Assembly (NCBI RefSeq): GCF_026930145.1
Contig: NZ_JANHOJ010000004.1
Location: 62,001 to 126,000 of the forward strand
Direction: 5' to 3'
Origin: Bartonella sp. A05
Lineage (GTDB): Bacteria; Pseudomonadota; Alphaproteobacteria; Rhizobiales; Rhizobiaceae
DNA: 64,000 nucleotides
Positions 28,388 through 39,077 of the stretch are shown here, one piece after another. The notes below the pieces were generated by a model that was not told the origin of the DNA, searched no databases, and saw only the letters and a list, made by a program, of their open reading frames with translations. Made by a program: the position numbers and the translations under genes. The first letter of the stretch is position 1, and every line of letters begins with the position of its first letter.

Positions 28388-30364
28388 TTAAGCATTCATC
28401 AAACGACGTAAATCTGGAGGTGTTGCTTCATCTGCAAGTTGTTTAATGGCTTCTTCTATAGGTAAAACAATTTGATTCATACTGCCCAAGCGGCGTATAT
28501 TTATACTATTTGTTTCGGATTCGCGTTTACCACATACGAAAATTACAGGAACTTTCTGTAAAGAATGTTCACGTATTTTATAGTTAATTTTTTCATTGCG
28601 AAGATCTAATATTGCTGAGAGACCAGCTGTTCTAAGCTTTGCCGTTATCTTTTTTGCATATTCGTTTGCTTCGGATGTAATTGTTGCTACAACGACTTGT
28701 TGAGGTGCAAGCCAAAGCGGCATATGTCCAGAAAAATTTTCAATTAATATACCAAAAAAACGCTCCATCGAACCTAAAATAGCTCGATGAATCATAACAG
28801 GTTGGCGCTTTTCTGAATCCTTATCAATATAGAATGCATCAAAACGTTCAGGTAGATTAAAGTCTACCTGCGTTGTGCCACATTGCCATTCGCGACCGAT
28901 AGCATCTTTTAATGTATATTCAAATTTTGGTCCATAGAATGCACCTTCACCAGGAAGGATACTTGTTTTAATGCGTCCTGCGGATTCTGTTTCGATAGTT
29001 TTAAGAACAGATGTCATGATATTCTCTGCATGGTCCCATAATTCGTCAGGGCCGACACGTTTTTCAGGACGTGTTGAGAGCTTAAGACTAATTTCTTCGA
29101 AACCGAAGTCAGCATAAGTGGATAAGATAAGATCATTAATCTTAAAACATTCGTCAGCCAATTGCTCATCGGTACAAAAAATATGCGCATCATCTTGTGT
29201 AAAGCTACGCACGCGCATGAGACCGTGTAAAGAACCTGAAGGTTCGTAACGATGGACAAGACCAAATTCAGCTAGCCTAACAGGCAAATCGCGGTAAGAT
29301 TTTAAACCATGTTTAAAAATCTGCACATGACCAGGGCAATTCATTGGTTTAAGGGCGTAAACATGTTCATCATCCCAGTTATTAGTAGCTGGGATTGTTT
29401 TAAACATATTCTCTTTATACCATCCCCAATGACCAGATGTTTCCCAAAGTGATTTATCAAGAACTTGCGGTGCATTCACTTCTGCATATTGATGATCATC
29501 GAGGCGTCGACGCATATAGCTAATCAAATTTTGGAACATTTTCCAGCCTTTAGGATGCCAGAAAATCATCCCTGGGCCTTCTTCTTGAAAATGAAATAAA
29601 TCCATTTCACGTCCTAAGCGGCGATGATCGCGCTTTTCAGCTTCTTCTAAAGTATGGAGATAGGCTTTTAAGTCATTTTCATTAGTAAATGCTGTGCCAT
29701 AAATTCTTGTTAACATAGGATTATTGACATCTCCACGCCAATAGGCTCCGGCAACTTTCATCAATTTGAATGCACTACCGATTTGGCCAGTAGATTGCAT
29801 ATGTGGACCGCGGCAAAGATCAAACCAATCACCTTGATAATAGATTTTCAATTCTTGATTTTCTGGAATGGCATTAATGAGCTCAACTTTATAGAATTCA
29901 CCTTTTTCAGCAAAAACTTTTTTGGCTTTTTCGCGTGTCCAAATTTCCTTTCTGAAAGCTTTATTGCGTTGGATAATTTCATGCATTTTTTTTTCAATGA
30001 TTGTGAGATCATCTAGAGTGAAAGGCTGTTTCCGTGCAAAATCATAATAAAAACCATTTTCAATAACTGGACCTATTGTAACTTGTGTTTCAGGAAATAG
30101 CTCTTGTACTGCTTCGGCTAAAACATGCGCGCAATCATGGCGTATTAATTCAAGTGCACGTGAATCATCGCGGGTAATAATTTCCACCCGACCAGATTGG
30201 CTTAATGGATCTGAAAGATCTCGAGCAATACCATTGAGGTTATAGGCAACTGCTTTTTTTGCGAGTGATTTAGAAATGGATTCAGCTAATTCTAAGCCTG
30301 TCATTCCAACAGGGTAATCACGTTTTGAGCCATCGGGAAAAGAAAGAGAAACAGAGCAAGACAT
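28388..30364 (-). CDS. thrS: Threonyl-tRNA synthetase
   Basis: A 658-residue class II synthetase charging tRNA-Thr (a tRNA-Thr gene lies at 35 kb). Domains in order: TGS (residues 1-65); editing domain with the zinc-like HxxxH in [11 protein letters not shown] near 75-85 and the later C-x3-H as DLCRGPHMQ; catalytic core from about 245 with KPMNCPGH (zinc cysteine) and motif 3 in [11 protein letters not shown]; anticodon-binding domain from about 560. Length is normal (640-660). The leader has a short hairpin (TCCGC/GCGGA near 30386-30403) whose role is unknown. Confidence 0.98.
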   Translation of the reverse strand: MSCSVSLSFPDGSKRDYPVGMTGLELAESISKSLAKKAVAYNLNGIARDLSDPLSQSGRVEIITRDDSRALELIRHDCAHVLAEAVQELFPETQVTIGPVIENGFYYDFARKQPFTLDDLTIIEKKMHEIIQRNKAFRKEIWTREKAKKVFAEKGEFYKVELINAIPENQELKIYYQGDWFDLCRGPHMQSTGQIGSAFKLMKVAGAYWRGDVNNPMLTRIYGTAFTNENDLKAYLHTLEEAEKRDHRRLGREMDLFHFQEEGPGMIFWHPKGWKMFQNLISYMRRRLDDHQYAEVNAPQVLDKSLWETSGHWGWYKENMFKTIPATNNWDDEHVYALKPMNCPGHVQIFKHGLKSYRDLPVRLAEFGLVHRYEPSGSLHGLMRVRSFTQDDAHIFCTDEQLADECFKINDLILSTYADFGFEEISLKLSTRPEKRVGPDELWDHAENIMTSVLKTIETESAGRIKTSILPGEGAFYGPKFEYTLKDAIGREWQCGTTQVDFNLPERFDAFYIDKDSEKRQPVMIHRAILGSMERFFGILIENFSGHMPLWLAPQQVVVATITSEANEYAKKITAKLRTAGLSAILDLRNEKINYKIREHSLQKVPVIFVCGKRESETNSINIRRLGSMNQIVLPIEEAIKQLADEATPPDLRRLMNA

Positions 30365-30666
30365 AAAACACCCTTTTAATCCAATTCCGCTAACGATTGC
30401 GGATGGTTACGTGAAAACCCAATGATGATAAGATAAAGTTAATTCAAAATCAACAATCTTCCAATATAGTTTCTGCTTAAAGGATTTTTTGTCTTTTTTA
30501 CAAATATTTCGAAAAAAAACCTATATTTATAGGCTTCTTCATTAGAGTTAATTCTTGGGTTTATTGATTTAAGCGTTTGCCCATTTTCTTCGCGTTGAAT
30601 ATTCATAACACGAGGTTTGCTTCTTTTTTATTTGTGATCCTGATGTCATTCATGATCTTTAGTTAT
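30365..30666. other. Spacer upstream of thrS, thrS promoter region
   Basis: About 300 bp, no open frame. On the minus strand a weak AT-rich hairpin near 30519-30535 (CCTAT/ATAGG) is followed by T residues and might end the yidD transcript. Confidence 0.4.
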
Positions 30667-30809
30667 TCATTCTGTGCATTTGATTAATAGCTCTTCTTTT
30701 TCTTTCATTAGATTATTAAGTCTCCAATAAAATTTGTATTTTTCCCATATTAATAGTGTGGAAACGACTACAGCAACCGTTATACAGATGCAAGTATATC
30801 TATTAACAT
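30667..30809 (-). pseudogene. Possible frameshifted small membrane protein
   Basis: AAAGGAATAGCAAT precedes an ATG at 30809, giving MLIDILASV and then a stop. Shifting one frame just before that stop opens ITVAVVVSTLLIWEKY followed by a charged helical tail, LNNLMKEKEELLIKCTE, to a stop at 30667. Together this would be a protein of about 47 residues with one membrane helix and a short coiled coil. The distance is not a multiple of three, so a frameshift is needed. Could also be chance in AT-rich DNA. Confidence 0.25.
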
Positions 30810-30888
30810 ATTGCTATTCCTTTTTTCTTTTAGATGCATTAGTTTTCTACTAATAAGTTTTTACTAATATGCATGAGAAAAAGAAGAA

Positions 30889-31233
30889 CTATTTGTTATG
30901 TTTGGTAGAAATTTTCCAATAGCGCCAAGGTTTATAAAAACAATAAAAACTCTCAAGAGAGAGTGGTACCGGATCAAAACCATGTGTTCCAAATGGACCA
31001 CAACGCACGATACGAAAAAAACCCATCCACGCACCAGCCCATAAGCCGTGGCGTACGATTGCTTCATAAGTATATTCTGAGCAGGTTGGCATATGACGGC
31101 ATTGGTTTCCTATAAAACTAGAAAGCGTTATTTGATAAAGGCGTATAAACGCAATACCAATTAACCGCCCAGGAGTTTTTCGCCAAGGACCTGTGTAATT
31201 CCGGGTTTGTAGCTTTTTTTTACAGGAACACAT
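30889..31233 (-). CDS. yidD: Membrane protein insertion efficiency factor YidD
   Basis: A 114-residue small protein of the YidD/haemolytic domain family (DUF37), which helps YidC-dependent insertion. The marks are IRLYQITLSSFIGNQCRHMPTC (family Y-Q-x-x-I-S-P with C-R-x-x-P-T-C-S-x-Y), SEYTYEAIVRHG and RIVRCGPFGTHGFDPVP. The N-terminal 15 residues are variable. It overlaps the end of the upstream IscU-like gene by 14 bp, so translation is probably coupled. The usual neighbours rnpA, rpmH and yidC are absent, as in other Rhizobiales. Confidence 0.93.
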   Translation of the reverse strand: MCSCKKKLQTRNYTGPWRKTPGRLIGIAFIRLYQITLSSFIGNQCRHMPTCSEYTYEAIVRHGLWAGAWMGFFRIVRCGPFGTHGFDPVPLSLESFYCFYKPWRYWKISTKHNK

Positions 31234-31690
31234 TTCTATAAGGGGGCGTGCAGCTTAACCGTTTCTTTTTTTCAATTTGTTCAATACAATCCACAACTGC
31301 ATCAAAGGTAAGCATTGTTGATGCATGACGTGCTTTATAATTTTTAATGGGCTGCAAGCAAGAAAATTCTTCAAATGGAGCAGAAGGGGGAGGGCCATCC
31401 TTTGTTAGCATATTTTTAATAGTTTTTTGTAACAGTTTTAGATCCTGTATTTTTTTGCCAATGATGTGATCCGCTAAAATAGAAGACGAAGCTTGCCCAA
31501 GTGTGCAGGCACGTACTTCATGGCAAAAATCTATAACGATATCATCTTTTACTTTGAGATCTACGATAACCGTTGAACCGCAAAGTCGCGCGTGTTTTCT
31601 TGACGTTGCATCTGGATTACTAAGGCGACCAATTTTACTCATATTGGCAGCATATTTAAGTATTCTGCCATTATAGATATCGTCAATCAT
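31220..31690 (-). CDS. IscU/NifU-like iron-sulfur scaffold protein
   Basis: A 156-residue protein of the IscU N-terminal-like family. Candidate ligand cysteines are in HARLCGST near residue 37, EVRACTLGQAS near residue 61, and FSCLQP near residue 109. The first usually reads C-G-D in SufU; here the aspartate is Ser, as I recall for the alphaproteobacterial subgroup that sits beside yidD and folE. The C-terminal RHASTMLTFDAVVDCIEQI is typical of that subgroup. True scaffold function is inferred. It runs opposite to folE, with a 127-bp gap, and overlaps yidD. Confidence 0.85.
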   Translation of the reverse strand: MIDDIYNGRILKYAANMSKIGRLSNPDATSRKHARLCGSTVIVDLKVKDDIVIDFCHEVRACTLGQASSSILADHIIGKKIQDLKLLQKTIKNMLTKDGPPPSAPFEEFSCLQPIKNYKARHASTMLTFDAVVDCIEQIEKKKRLSCTPPYRNVFL

Positions 31691-31817
31691 AAGGCTACGG
31701 CCTGAAATTTCAAGAGTTATAACTGTTGTTCACACTTTTAATTCGCTTGCATAGAGATTATACAGAATAAAATGGATATGTAACAGATATTTTGTACATA
31801 GTAAGCTGGAGTTTTTA

Positions 31818-32441
31818 ATGCATAATTTTGTAAAAGGAGTAGCTACAGACTCATTTTCATTTGAGAAAGAGCGTCCTAGTTTTGAGGAAGTAGAGGCAGC
31901 AATTCGCACATTGTTGTTATGGATAGGAGAAAATCCAAATCGAGAAGGGCTTTTAGATACTCCAAGTCGTGTTGCCAAAGCATATCGCGATCTTTTTACC
32001 GGTTATAGCGAATCGGTTGAAGAAATTTTGGGCACAGTTTTTGAAGAAGTTTCGGGATATAATGAATCTGTAATTATGAAGGATATCTCTTTTTATTCAC
32101 ATTGCGAACACCATATGATTCCCATCGTTGGTAAAGCTCATATTGCTTATATTCCTGATGCAAAAGTTGTTGGTCTTTCAAAAATTGCACGTGTTGTAGA
32201 TGTTTTTTCTCGCCGTTTACAAACACAAGAAACCATGACAGCTCAAGTGGCTGATGCTTTGCAAACATATCTAAAACCACGTGGTGTTGCGGTATTGATT
32301 GAGGCTGAACACATGTGCATGGCTATGAGAGGAGTACAAAAACAGGGTACGATGACGATTACAACAAGTTTTCATGGTGCTTATGCAAAAGATCAAGCTG
32401 CACAGGTTAATTTTATGACAATGGTTCGCAGCTTACGGTAA
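31818..32441 (+). CDS. folE: GTP cyclohydrolase I (FolE)
   Basis: A 207-residue enzyme that converts GTP to dihydroneopterin triphosphate, the first step of tetrahydrofolate synthesis. Zinc ligands are clear: Cys and His in [10 protein letters not shown] near residues 95-100 and Cys in [11 protein letters not shown] near residue 168. The remaining pattern ([45 protein letters not shown]) is that of the type IA enzyme. It needs zinc. Divergent from the IscU-like gene; tRNA-Leu follows downstream. Confidence 0.98.
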   Translation: MHNFVKGVATDSFSFEKERPSFEEVEAAIRTLLLWIGENPNREGLLDTPSRVAKAYRDLFTGYSESVEEILGTVFEEVSGYNESVIMKDISFYSHCEHHMIPIVGKAHIAYIPDAKVVGLSKIARVVDVFSRRLQTQETMTAQVADALQTYLKPRGVAVLIEAEHMCMAMRGVQKQGTMTITTSFHGAYAKDQAAQVNFMTMVRSLR

Positions 32442-32570
32442 AATGCTCACTTTTATATCGAAATATTAATGATTTTAACAAAATAAATTATAAGAATGCG
32501 AAAATGAGCTTGTGACTTTCTTTACGATTTGTTACATGCCAATAATTGATACATTTTATTTTTACTGTGT

Positions 32571-32655
32571 GCGGTCGTGGCGGAATTGGTAGACGCGCAG
32601 CGTTGAGGTCGCTGTGAGGCAACTCGTGGAAGTTCGAGTCTTCTCGACCGCACCA
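32571..32655 (+). tRNA. tRNA-Leu (anticodon GAG)
   Basis: An 85-nt class II tRNA with acceptor GCGGTCG/CGACCGC and encoded CCA. The anticodon stem CAGCG/CGCTG encloses TTGAGGT, giving anticodon GAG. The long variable arm and GTTCGAGTC T loop are present. Confidence 0.96.
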
Positions 32656-32876
32656 TTTTATTCTATAGTTGGTGTGTTCTATAGTTAATGTGAAATGCAA
32701 ATAATAATATAATAGTCATATAAAATACGTATTAGAAGCTGAAATTTCTTCTTTTTTTATTATTTATTGTAATGCGCATCTTAATGATGGCTCTATTTCA
32801 GATTATCAGAAATTTTGTCTTCGTACTGTGCGGCTTAAAACATAGACTCTTTTTAAGATAACTAGGTAGCATTACA

Positions 32877-34067
32877 ATGAAAAGTATCATTTTTTTAAAA
32901 TATTTGGCACTTCTGATTTGCATTGCTTTGTTAGCAGCATGTAGTAGGTCGCGTGCTGTGCTTTGGCATGGAATACATGCCACACCGTCTATGATTGCAG
33001 TACAACGGGAAGTTGAAGGTGAACCGATTCCTCCGCAAGCTATCGTTCCAGTATATGTTGCAACGAGTCGTAAGATGCAGAATAGTTATTCTCAGCCTTA
33101 TGGAGCTGCGCGATCAAATCAAGTACACTATAATCGTGTTGATGTAGGAATTCCTCAACGACATGTAAAAGGTATGGTTGAAACGAATGCATATAAACCC
33201 ACTCACGATAAATATTTTGCAGCAGTGGCTTTGCACAAATATGATAACAAGGAACAGTTTAAGCAGAAATTAAATGCTGCTTTAGCTAAGAAGCCCAAAG
33301 GGAAAAAAGAGATTTTTCTTTTTATTCATGGTTACAACAACAATTTTGCTGATGGTACATTTCGTGCCGCTCAATTCACCCATGATTATTCTTTGAATAC
33401 AGTTACGGTACACTATTCATGGCCTTCTGCTGGATCGATACCTCTTTATATTTATGATCGTGATAGCGCTAATTTTGCACGTGATGGACTGTTGGAGCTT
33501 TTGATAATTATTAGTAAAACAAATGCTGAACATGTTTCGATTATTGCGCATTCTATGGGAAATTTTATTACGATGGAAGCGTTTAGAACTTTGGCATTAC
33601 AAGGAAAATATAAGCAAATTCAGCGTATTACAAGTTTCTTAATGGCTGCACCGGATATTGATCTTGATGTGTTTGAGCGCCAACTTAATGATATTAAGGA
33701 ATTACCTCAACCAACAGCTATTTTGGTATCTCGTAAAGATAGAGCTCTTGCTGTTTCAGGGCGTCTTACGGGTGGGCATTCTCGTATAGGGGATGGTTCC
33801 GATATTGAAATATTGCGCAAGAATGGAATAGCTGTCATTGATCTCTCTAATGTTGATGGTGGAGAGCACAGTGTATTCGCATCTTCTCCAACATTGATGG
33901 CTCTTTCTCGAGAAGGGTCGTTAGCTTCAATGATTATGCAAGGCACAGAATTATCACCCAGTCAAGCAATTCTTGCTGATGGTCACAGTGTTTTAGAAAA
34001 AACAACACGCCTTATTTTTTATACACCTCTACATCTTTTATCTCCGTTAACGCATCGTTCAAGATGA
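32877..34067 (+). CDS. DUF900 alpha/beta hydrolase, predicted lipoprotein
   Basis: A 396-residue protein with a signal peptide ending in the lipobox LLAAC at about residues 18-22, so it is probably a membrane-anchored lipoprotein. The body is the DUF900 (COG4782) alpha/beta-hydrolase domain: VPVYVATSRK near the N-terminus, the oxyanion region FIHGYNNNFADG, and the nucleophile elbow IIAHSMGNF. An aspartate (APDIDLDVF) and a later histidine (DGGEHSVFA) can complete the triad. The substrate is unknown. It stands alone, after tRNA-Leu. Unlike the hydrolase at the left end of the window, its catalytic serine is intact. Confidence 0.88.
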   Translation: MKSIIFLKYLALLICIALLAACSRSRAVLWHGIHATPSMIAVQREVEGEPIPPQAIVPVYVATSRKMQNSYSQPYGAARSNQVHYNRVDVGIPQRHVKGMVETNAYKPTHDKYFAAVALHKYDNKEQFKQKLNAALAKKPKGKKEIFLFIHGYNNNFADGTFRAAQFTHDYSLNTVTVHYSWPSAGSIPLYIYDRDSANFARDGLLELLIIISKTNAEHVSIIAHSMGNFITMEAFRTLALQGKYKQIQRITSFLMAAPDIDLDVFERQLNDIKELPQPTAILVSRKDRALAVSGRLTGGHSRIGDGSDIEILRKNGIAVIDLSNVDGGEHSVFASSPTLMALSREGSLASMIMQGTELSPSQAILADGHSVLEKTTRLIFYTPLHLLSPLTHRSR

Positions 34068-34198
34068 AAGGAGTAGAAGTAATTATCAAATATAAAATGA
34101 ATTAGAAATACTACTTTAGCATTTTCTTTAGAATAATTTTATAAAATAAAAGGTGAATAGTGGGATAAAAATATAAAACCAGTCATTAAGGTGAGTTC

Positions 34199-34690
34199 AT
34201 GATGGTTACACAAAAGCACTATGCTAATACACAGACGTTAGTCGATTATTTGTCTCATTCTGCAGCTAGGTTATTGGATATTCATGCTATGCTTTTGAAA
34301 GCAAAAAAGGATAACATGGGGGGAAAATCAGATTTGTTGAATAAAATTGATTCTACGAAAAAACAGTTGGATGAAATAAGTTATGCTCTTATTTTAGAGT
34401 ATCGTCAGCGTCAAGAAAATGAGCGTTTTTTAAAACAAATTTTGACTTCGATTTCAGATCAACTTTTTTCACTTAATAATGGTTTTAAGGAAACAGGACG
34501 CCTTTTTTTTCAAGAAATTAGAATACTTCAATCTCAGATGCAGTGTTTTTATGAAGGTGGAGAGAAGCAATCTGCGTCAACCGACAAAGAAATTTCTTAT
34601 CCCCCATCAAAAATTGACGAAATCATTGTACAATTGCAAAAAACAAGAGAAAGGCTTGCTTTTGAAAGTCCACATCTCTTTAAAAGATAA
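34199..34690 (+). CDS. Hypothetical helical protein, 163 residues
   Basis: I do not recognise this protein. It starts at an ATG pair (34199/34202). It is rich in Leu, Lys, Gln and Glu, with likely amphipathic helices throughout and no signal peptide, membrane segment or cysteine pair (one Cys). No near ribosome binding site of quality is visible (AAGGTGAG about 6 bp upstream). The open frame is long for such AT-rich DNA, and its base use resembles neighbours, so I believe it is expressed. It follows the DUF900 gene after 131 bp on the same strand. Confidence 0.6.
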   Translation: MMVTQKHYANTQTLVDYLSHSAARLLDIHAMLLKAKKDNMGGKSDLLNKIDSTKKQLDEISYALILEYRQRQENERFLKQILTSISDQLFSLNNGFKETGRLFFQEIRILQSQMQCFYEGGEKQSASTDKEISYPPSKIDEIIVQLQKTRERLAFESPHLFKR

Positions 34691-35012
34691 TGCTGTATAA
34701 GAATATCTTCTTTATTGAAAATTTTTACAGAAATGTTTGAAAAATTTTAAAAATTTAGAAAAGAATCAAAATAAGATTTTTTTATTGTGCTCTTCGTTAG
34801 AATACAGGTCTAAAAATAATTTTTGAAGTAGAGGGGCACGACAAACCGCAGAATCGCAGAACCTTTGTAAATGCAAACGATTCCAATCAGAGGACCAGAT
34901 ATTTTGCAGATCATAAATGATTCACATAAATAAGGTAGACTAGCTAGCGGGCAGATCAAAAAATGATTAAAGTAGCTAACTTACAGATTTTATTAAATTC
35001 TTTAAGATGAAG
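34691..35012. other. Spacer with a less AT-rich patch, no gene called
   Basis: About 320 bp before tRNA-Thr. A patch at 34830-34945 is clearly richer in G+C than its surroundings (GAGGGGCACGAC, then two CGCAGAA copies) and has no open frame. It could be a non-coding RNA or a decayed gene. Confidence 0.3.
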
Positions 35013-35088
<76 letters not shown>

Positions 35089-35527
35089 AACAATGCATTA
35101 GAATTAGCATAAACTTACAAAAAGGCAAATAGAAAGTTATAAATTTTGCTACATCTTTTTAAGAAATTATATCCTAGATTATAAAGTAACCGAATCTTTT
35201 ATCACTTTATTATCTTTTATAAAATTTTTTAATAATTATTACTCTATTTCCAATAAGTTAAAAAAATCCTTTATCTATAAGTTTTGATTTTTATAACATT
35301 ACTTTAGAAATTTTATTGCATCAAAATAAATGAGGCATTTCGTATTAAAGGGTGTAAAATTTCATTATTTTGAGTTCCTTTTATTAAATATCTTTTTTAT
35401 ACACCCATTATTTGTAAGAATATATTCCATTAAGTATTACTTCTTATAGCAAGGATAATAGCACCAAGATGCATCTAAAAAATATAAACTATACTTTAAG
35501 GAATTGCTGCTTAATATTTCTTATTGT
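35089..35527. other. Spacer between tRNA-Thr and accC, no gene seen
   Basis: About 440 bp of AT-rich sequence. In many Rhizobiales aat follows accC on the same strand; no trace of it could be recognised here. Confidence 0.45.
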
Positions 35528-36886
35528 TCACACTTTTGGTGAATCTGACTTATTAGAGAGATATTTCTCTAGCCAGTGAATGTTATAATTACCTTCTATA
35601 ATATCTTGATTATTAATGAGATCGTGAAACAGAGGCAAAGTGGTTTTGATTCCATCAATTACAAATTCATCCAAAGCACGCCGTAAACGCATCATACATT
35701 CTAAACGTGTCTGCCCATGAACGATCAGCTTTCCAATTAAGCTATCATAATAGGGCGGAATATGGTAGCCTGAATAGGCTCCTGAATCAATTCGAACACC
35801 TAAGCCTCCAGGAGTATGGAAGTGTGTAATGAGTCCTGGCGATGGTGTGAAATTAATAGGGTCTTCAGCATTGATACGACATTCAATAGCGTGGCCAAAG
35901 AAGCGAATATCGTTTTGTGCGACTGAAAGCCCTTGGCCAGACGCAATACGAATCTGTTCATGAACCAAATCCATGCCTGTAATTGCTTCAGTTACAGGGT
36001 GCTCAACTTGTAAGCGAGTATTCATTTCAATAAAGTAGAATTCGCCATTTTCATAAAGAAATTCAATGGTTCCCGCTCCACGATATCCAAGATTTGCACA
36101 GGCGTTTGAAACAATGTCACCAATTTTTTTTCGTTCTGATTCACTAATTATAGGCGAAAAAGCTTCTTCCCATACTTTTTGGTGACGCCGTTGAATGGAA
36201 CAATCACGTTCTCCTAAATGGATAGCATTACCAGCGCCATCACCCATAATCTGAATTTCAATATGGCGTGGTTGTTCTAGATATTTTTCGATATAAACTG
36301 CATCATTATTAAAAGCTGCTCCAGCTTCTGAACGTGTTGTGCTAAGAGCTACAGAAAGTTCTTGCTCAGAACGTACAACTTTCATACCGCGTCCACCACC
36401 GCCAGCAGAAGCTTTAATAATAACAGGGTAACCGATTTCATTTGCAATACGCAAAGCTTCATTATCATCACTGATGGCTTCTTCAGAACCTGGTACAACA
36501 GGAATTCCAAGCTTTTTAGCTGTTTTTTTAGCTTCAATTTTATCGCCCATCATACGAATATGCGCGGCCGTTGGACCAATAAATGTAATATCATGAGCTT
36601 CCAAAACATCTGCAAACTTAGCATTTTCAGAAAGAAAACCATAACCTGGATGAATTGCATCAGCTCCCGTAATCTCGCATGCAGCAAGAATTTGATAAAT
36701 ATTCAAATAAGAATCACGAGATGAAGGAGGGCCAATACAAACACTTTCATCAGCAAGGCGGACATGCATAGCATCAGCGTCAGCAGTTGAATGAACGGCT
36801 ACGCTTTTAATTCCAAGTTCTTTACAAGCACGTAGCACACGAAGAGCAATTTCTCCTCGATTAGCAATGAGAATTTTTCGAATCAT
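35528..36886 (-). CDS. accC: Acetyl-CoA carboxylase biotin carboxylase subunit
   Basis: A 452-residue ATP-grasp enzyme that carboxylates biotin on AccB, the first half of malonyl-CoA synthesis. Start: the ATG giving [17 protein letters not shown], six bases after AAGGAA; an in-frame ATG 18 bp upstream lies in the accB stop overlap and is less likely. Motifs: [16 protein letters not shown] (ATP loop), [19 protein letters not shown], and [14 protein letters not shown]. It follows accB directly. Standard length (about 447-455). Confidence 0.97.
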   Translation of the reverse strand: MIRKILIANRGEIALRVLRACKELGIKSVAVHSTADADAMHVRLADESVCIGPPSSRDSYLNIYQILAACEITGADAIHPGYGFLSENAKFADVLEAHDITFIGPTAAHIRMMGDKIEAKKTAKKLGIPVVPGSEEAISDDNEALRIANEIGYPVIIKASAGGGGRGMKVVRSEQELSVALSTTRSEAGAAFNNDAVYIEKYLEQPRHIEIQIMGDGAGNAIHLGERDCSIQRRHQKVWEEAFSPIISESERKKIGDIVSNACANLGYRGAGTIEFLYENGEFYFIEMNTRLQVEHPVTEAITGMDLVHEQIRIASGQGLSVAQNDIRFFGHAIECRINAEDPINFTPSPGLITHFHTPGGLGVRIDSGAYSGYHIPPYYDSLIGKLIVHGQTRLECMMRLRRALDEFVIDGIKTTLPLFHDLINNQDIIEGNYNIHWLEKYLSNKSDSPKV

Positions 36887-36900
36887 AACTTTTCCTTGCT

Positions 36901-37401
36901 TCATTCAACAACAATAAGTGGATCACCAAATTCAACTGGTTGACCATCTTTAACAAAAATAGCGGTTACAGTACCAGAGCGTGGTGATGGAACTTGATTC
37001 ATTGTTTTCATTGCTTCAATGATAAGTAATGTTTGACCTTCAGAAACATTTTGTCCTATCTCTACGAATGCTTTTTCGCCTGGTGCAGGTGCAAGATATG
37101 CTGTGCCAACCATTGGGGATGTGATTGCATCCTTTAATTTGTTTTCTTTTATAGGTGTTTCTATAGGCGTTACAGTAGTCGTTTGAGTTGGAGGAGAAGC
37201 TACAGCAGGAGTAGAAATGGGTGCATAAATTGTTTGTTCAGAAGAGGTTAAAGTATTTTGGCGTGATACACGAATGCGAAGACCATTCTGTTCCAGTTCA
37301 ATATTGGTTAGGTTTGTATCATTCAAAATCTCAGCGAGGTCGCGGATAATTGCCGTGTCAATTCCGGTACGTTTTGTCGCGTCCATTTTTTTTGTTGTCA
37401 T
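36901..37401 (-). CDS. accB: Biotin carboxyl carrier protein of acetyl-CoA carboxylase
   Basis: A 166-residue carrier with an N-terminal helical part, a Thr/Pro-rich linker (about 70-95) and a C-terminal biotinyl domain. The biotin lysine is in [11 protein letters not shown]; the change from the E. coli MKM to MKT is, as I recall, normal in alphaproteobacteria. The start is the ATG ten bases after GGAG; a start at 37443 would lack a ribosome binding site and add 14 atypical residues. accC begins 14 bp beyond the stop. The paired location with accC indicates one operon. Confidence 0.96.
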   Translation of the reverse strand: MTTKKMDATKRTGIDTAIIRDLAEILNDTNLTNIELEQNGLRIRVSRQNTLTSSEQTIYAPISTPAVASPPTQTTTVTPIETPIKENKLKDAITSPMVGTAYLAPAPGEKAFVEIGQNVSEGQTLLIIEAMKTMNQVPSPRSGTVTAIFVKDGQPVEFGDPLIVVE

Positions 37402-37633
37402 CTTATTTTTAACTCCTTGATCGATGAAGATCGCTATTCTCAAATTTTATGACCAAATATCTTCTCGTGATCTCTTTAAATTTTTTGTATTTAAGATTCA
37501 TTTTTTCTGATATTTGCGCATATTTCACAATTTTAGATTTCTAATTCATACAATGAGATTTATAAGTTTGTTAATAAAGCAGAAAATGCTATATAAAATA
37601 TCCCTTCAATAGGTTTGAGAGCAATATAGATAT

Positions 37634-38527
37634 TCATTGTACGCTTTTTATTGCGGCTTTCAAAAGATCTTCTCCCACAGCTCCCATAAACACTCTATCA
37701 CCAATTATATAAGTAGGAGTACCTGAAATATTCAATGCAGAGGCAATTTGAACACTTTTTTTAAAGGATTCCTGTATGTTAAGGTTTGGTATTGCATCGC
37801 GCAGCTCTTTTTCATTTGCTCCTAATGCAACTGCTATTTTCATGGCTTTAGCTCCATTTGCGCGACCTTTGCTTGTTAAAAGTTCTTTATAAAATTGAAA
37901 ATATTTATTAGGAAATTGTTTGCGAAAAGCATAAGCAATAGTATGAGCGTCCACTGAATCAGCTCCTAAAATCGGTAAATCTTTAATAACGACCCGAAGA
38001 TCCGAGTTCTTTTTTATTAAGTTCATCATATGAGAATGAGACTGTTTACAGTACTGACAATTATAATCAAAGAATTCGACGACTACTATTTTGCCGTTGG
38101 GATTTCCTAAAACAGCATCGTCAGGAGATTGAAAAATTTCTTTTTCCCATAATTTGATAGCTTCAGCTTGTTTTTGAGTCTCTTGCTTGTATTGCTTTTC
38201 CATCTTTTCTTGGAGGATCATTTGCACTTCAATCATAATTTCTGGATTGTTTAAAAGATAATTTTTTACAATCTGTTGGATATATTTATCATTTGTTTGT
38301 TGAATATGATTGTTCGTTATATATGGTATGAGTTTCTCACTAAATTTTGATAAAAAAGCAGGATCTTCGAGAATCTGCATTTTAAGATTTTCTATAGTCG
38401 AATGCGTTGGATTTTTTTCTTTTTCTCCTGCTTTTGATAAAGGTAAGCAGATTAAAATACCCAGCACGGTTGTTATTGATAACTTTGCAATGAATGTTAT
38501 TTTTGAGTGCTGGGATTGATGAGTCAT
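37634..38527 (-). CDS. Periplasmic DsbA/Com1-family thiol oxidoreductase
   Basis: A 297-residue secreted protein. The N-terminus has a signal segment (about residues 14-32, ending near LSKAG), then a helical region of about 100 residues rich in Gln and Lys. The thioredoxin-like domain starts near 140 (VVVEFFDYNCQYCKQSHSHM), with the active site C-Q-Y-C and the cis-proline as SGTPTY. This plan matches DsbA-family proteins found upstream of accB in Rhizobiales, related to Coxiella Com1. Probably it forms or isomerises disulfides in the periplasm. The aroQ gene commonly between it and accB is absent. Confidence 0.85.
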   Translation of the reverse strand: MTHQSQHSKITFIAKLSITTVLGILICLPLSKAGEKEKNPTHSTIENLKMQILEDPAFLSKFSEKLIPYITNNHIQQTNDKYIQQIVKNYLLNNPEIMIEVQMILQEKMEKQYKQETQKQAEAIKLWEKEIFQSPDDAVLGNPNGKIVVVEFFDYNCQYCKQSHSHMMNLIKKNSDLRVVIKDLPILGADSVDAHTIAYAFRKQFPNKYFQFYKELLTSKGRANGAKAMKIAVALGANEKELRDAIPNLNIQESFKKSVQIASALNISGTPTYIIGDRVFMGAVGEDLLKAAIKSVQ

Positions 38528-39077
38528 CTGTATACCTTTATATTTTTATTAGAGTATTTATTGGATAAATTATACGGAGAGTATCGTGTATGTGCAATAA
38601 GGCATTTAACATAAGTGTATATCTAATAGATTACAGAAAGAATATTAATTTCTTTTTTGATTTTTATGAAAAATATTTATGTAATACACCTACTCTAATA
38701 GTTACTTTACTCAGTTCACTTACTTTATTTTTGTAGAGAGGGTATAATTTCTGTAAAATTAAGGTAATACTGTTTATGTATTCATGATGCTCTCCAATGA
38801 ACACAAGTGCTTTCCAGTTAACACAAGGAAGAGAGATGCTCTAAAAGTATCTATAAAGCAGTTTACTTAAGAGAAGATTTTTTATTTCAGTTCACATCTG
38901 CTTTAAAAATTGTTATGCGTATGCATTTACGGAGTTTTTTATGCTCTCTCAAGTGAGTTATTTCTTTTATGCCGAGCATCTACTGTTATTGAAGAGTCAC
39001 TGATTGTTTTTAACAATGTTTGACATAACATGACCTCTTTTTTAGTTTTACCTTAATATTAATATGAAAGTGGAAAG
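38528..39077. other. Divergent spacer between the DsbA-family gene and glpD
   Basis: About 550 bp, no gene seen. An imperfect direct repeat occurs at 38793-38807 and 38813-38827 (TCCAATGAACACAAG and TCCAGTTAACACAAG, 20-bp period). It could be an operator for glpD, but no regulator gene is nearby. Confidence 0.4.

Noticed and set aside
36901-37401. AccB biotin site MKT instead of MKM
   Set aside because: As I recall this variant is normal in alphaproteobacteria, so it is not an anomaly.
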